From Gilvimarinus chinensis DSM 19667 (GTDB lineage: Bacteria; Pseudomonadota; Gammaproteobacteria; Pseudomonadales; Cellvibrionaceae), in the NCBI RefSeq assembly GCF_000377745.1, contig NZ_KB898713.1:1-64000 (forward strand): a stretch of 64,000 bases of DNA. Direction: 5' to 3'. Each line of letters starts with the position of its first letter. The first letter of the stretch is position 1. This document shows positions 63,648 through 64,000 of this stretch, piece by piece. A model generated the notes under the pieces. It was not told where the DNA came from. It saw nothing but the letters and a program-made list of their open reading frames with translations, and made no database searches. A program made the position numbers and the translations under genes.

Positions 63648-64000
63648 TTACAAGTTGTCGCTGGCTTTCAGGCCAATGGTCAGTTGCTCCAGGTAGGCGT
63701 TGGGCTTGCTGCCATCGTAAGTAATGCCGTCAATAAACTCAGCTTGAGGGCCTTTAAAGCCTGTCTCGCTGGAAAAGTCCGGAAACTCAGCAGCGTCAGC
63801 TTCGCCATCATCGATCAGCGCTTTAGCCGCCTCGGCGTAGATGTCGGGGCGATACACTTTCTTGGCGGTTTCAAAATACCAAGCATCTTCTTTGTGCTCA
63901 GCAATTTGTCCCCAGCGGCGCATTTGGGTCAGGTACCAAATGGCGTCCGAGTAAAAAGGGTAAGTAGCGTGATAGCGGAAGAACACGTTAAAGTCTGGTA
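63648..64000 (-). CDS. nrtA: Nitrate-binding protein NrtA, C-terminal part (truncated at the window edge)
   Basis: The last 117 or so residues of a CmpA/NrtA-type solute-binding protein; the frame stays open to the right edge. The visible part contains FFRYHATYPFYSDAIWYLTQMRRWGQI and an AEAAKALIDDGEADAAEFPDF segment typical of the nitrate/bicarbonate-binding family. It would capture nitrate or nitrite for NrtBD. Its start and any signal peptide lie outside the window. Confidence 0.9.
   Translation of the reverse strand, partial: PDFNVFFRYHATYPFYSDAIWYLTQMRRWGQIAEHKEDAWYFETAKKVYRPDIYAEAAKALIDDGEADAAEFPDFSSETGFKGPQAEFIDGITYDGSKPNAYLEQLTIGLKASDNL

Overview
The window looks like a chromosome segment of a marine or aquatic polysaccharide-degrading gammaproteobacterium, most likely of the Cellvibrionaceae/Cellvibrionales (the Cellvibrio, Saccharophagus, Teredinibacter, Simiduia and Gilvimarinus neighbourhood). 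The reasons are a secreted CBM2-polyserine-GH5 cellulase with a 37-serine linker, a TonB-receptor/flavin-halogenase carbohydrate locus, a pilG-chp-type chemotaxis operon end, and gammaproteobacterial gene orders (lptM-lysA-dapF-DUF484-xerC, glnA-DUF4124-ntrB-ntrC, modABC, nrtABD). This placement is inference from gene content; no rRNA or tRNA gene was seen.

Layout. 1-4.7 kb: the end of a twitching-motility chemosensory operon (ChpA-like CheA hybrid, truncated at the left edge and preceded by a hexanucleotide Glu-Ala repeat; CheB-like; CheW-like; lipoprotein). 4.7-9.6 kb: rsmE, a secreted glutathione peroxidase, a guanidine-II riboswitch in front of a Gdx-type SMR exporter heading a five-gene unit, and a Kef-type antiporter. 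9.6-30.5 kb: a starch/maltodextrin utilisation locus with an alpha-glucoside MFS symporter, GH15 glucoamylase-like lipoprotein, GH13 alpha-glucosidase, TonB receptor, flavin-dependent halogenase, a 2156-residue starch-binding redox fusion protein and a DUF1552 protein. Seven copies of a palindrome TGMATACGTATKYA sit in its intergenic regions; four of them lie at exactly the same distance from a putative -35 element. 30.5-34.5 kb: xerC, DUF484, dapF, lysA and the tiny lptM. 34.9-40.1 kb: an ABC exporter operon with one ATPase, three different HlyD-like adaptors and one MacB-type permease. 40.2-45.3 kb: ntrC, ntrB, a DUF4124 protein and glnA with a sigma54 promoter and NtrC sites. 45.3-49.3 kb: thiI, a small membrane-anchored protein and bipA/typA. 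49.5-54.2 kb: a secreted TIM-barrel glycosidase-like protein with a small lipoprotein, the GH5 cellulase and a VapA-like protein. 54.2-58.5 kb: an HD-GYP response regulator and an MHYT hybrid kinase. 58.9-64 kb: a cytochrome b562-like lipoprotein, modABC and the nitrate ABC transporter (nrtA truncated at the right edge).

How they fit together. In the starch locus, surface or periplasmic glucan is bound by the CBM26-like modules of the giant protein and cut by the GH15 lipoprotein; oligomers enter through the TonB receptor, pass the inner membrane by the GRRRP-type symporter and are split by the cytoplasmic GH13 enzyme. The giant protein combines starch-binding modules, a sugar-dehydrogenase-like propeller, c-type haem motifs and a DUF1587/1595/1592/1588/1585 block, and is followed by a Tat-exported DUF1552 partner. 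I regard this as the best candidate for an undescribed system: a starch-targeted oxidative or electron-transfer device co-regulated with a hydrolytic starch pathway. The right half groups nitrogen functions (glnA-ntrBC, nitrate uptake, molybdate uptake for nitrate reductase).
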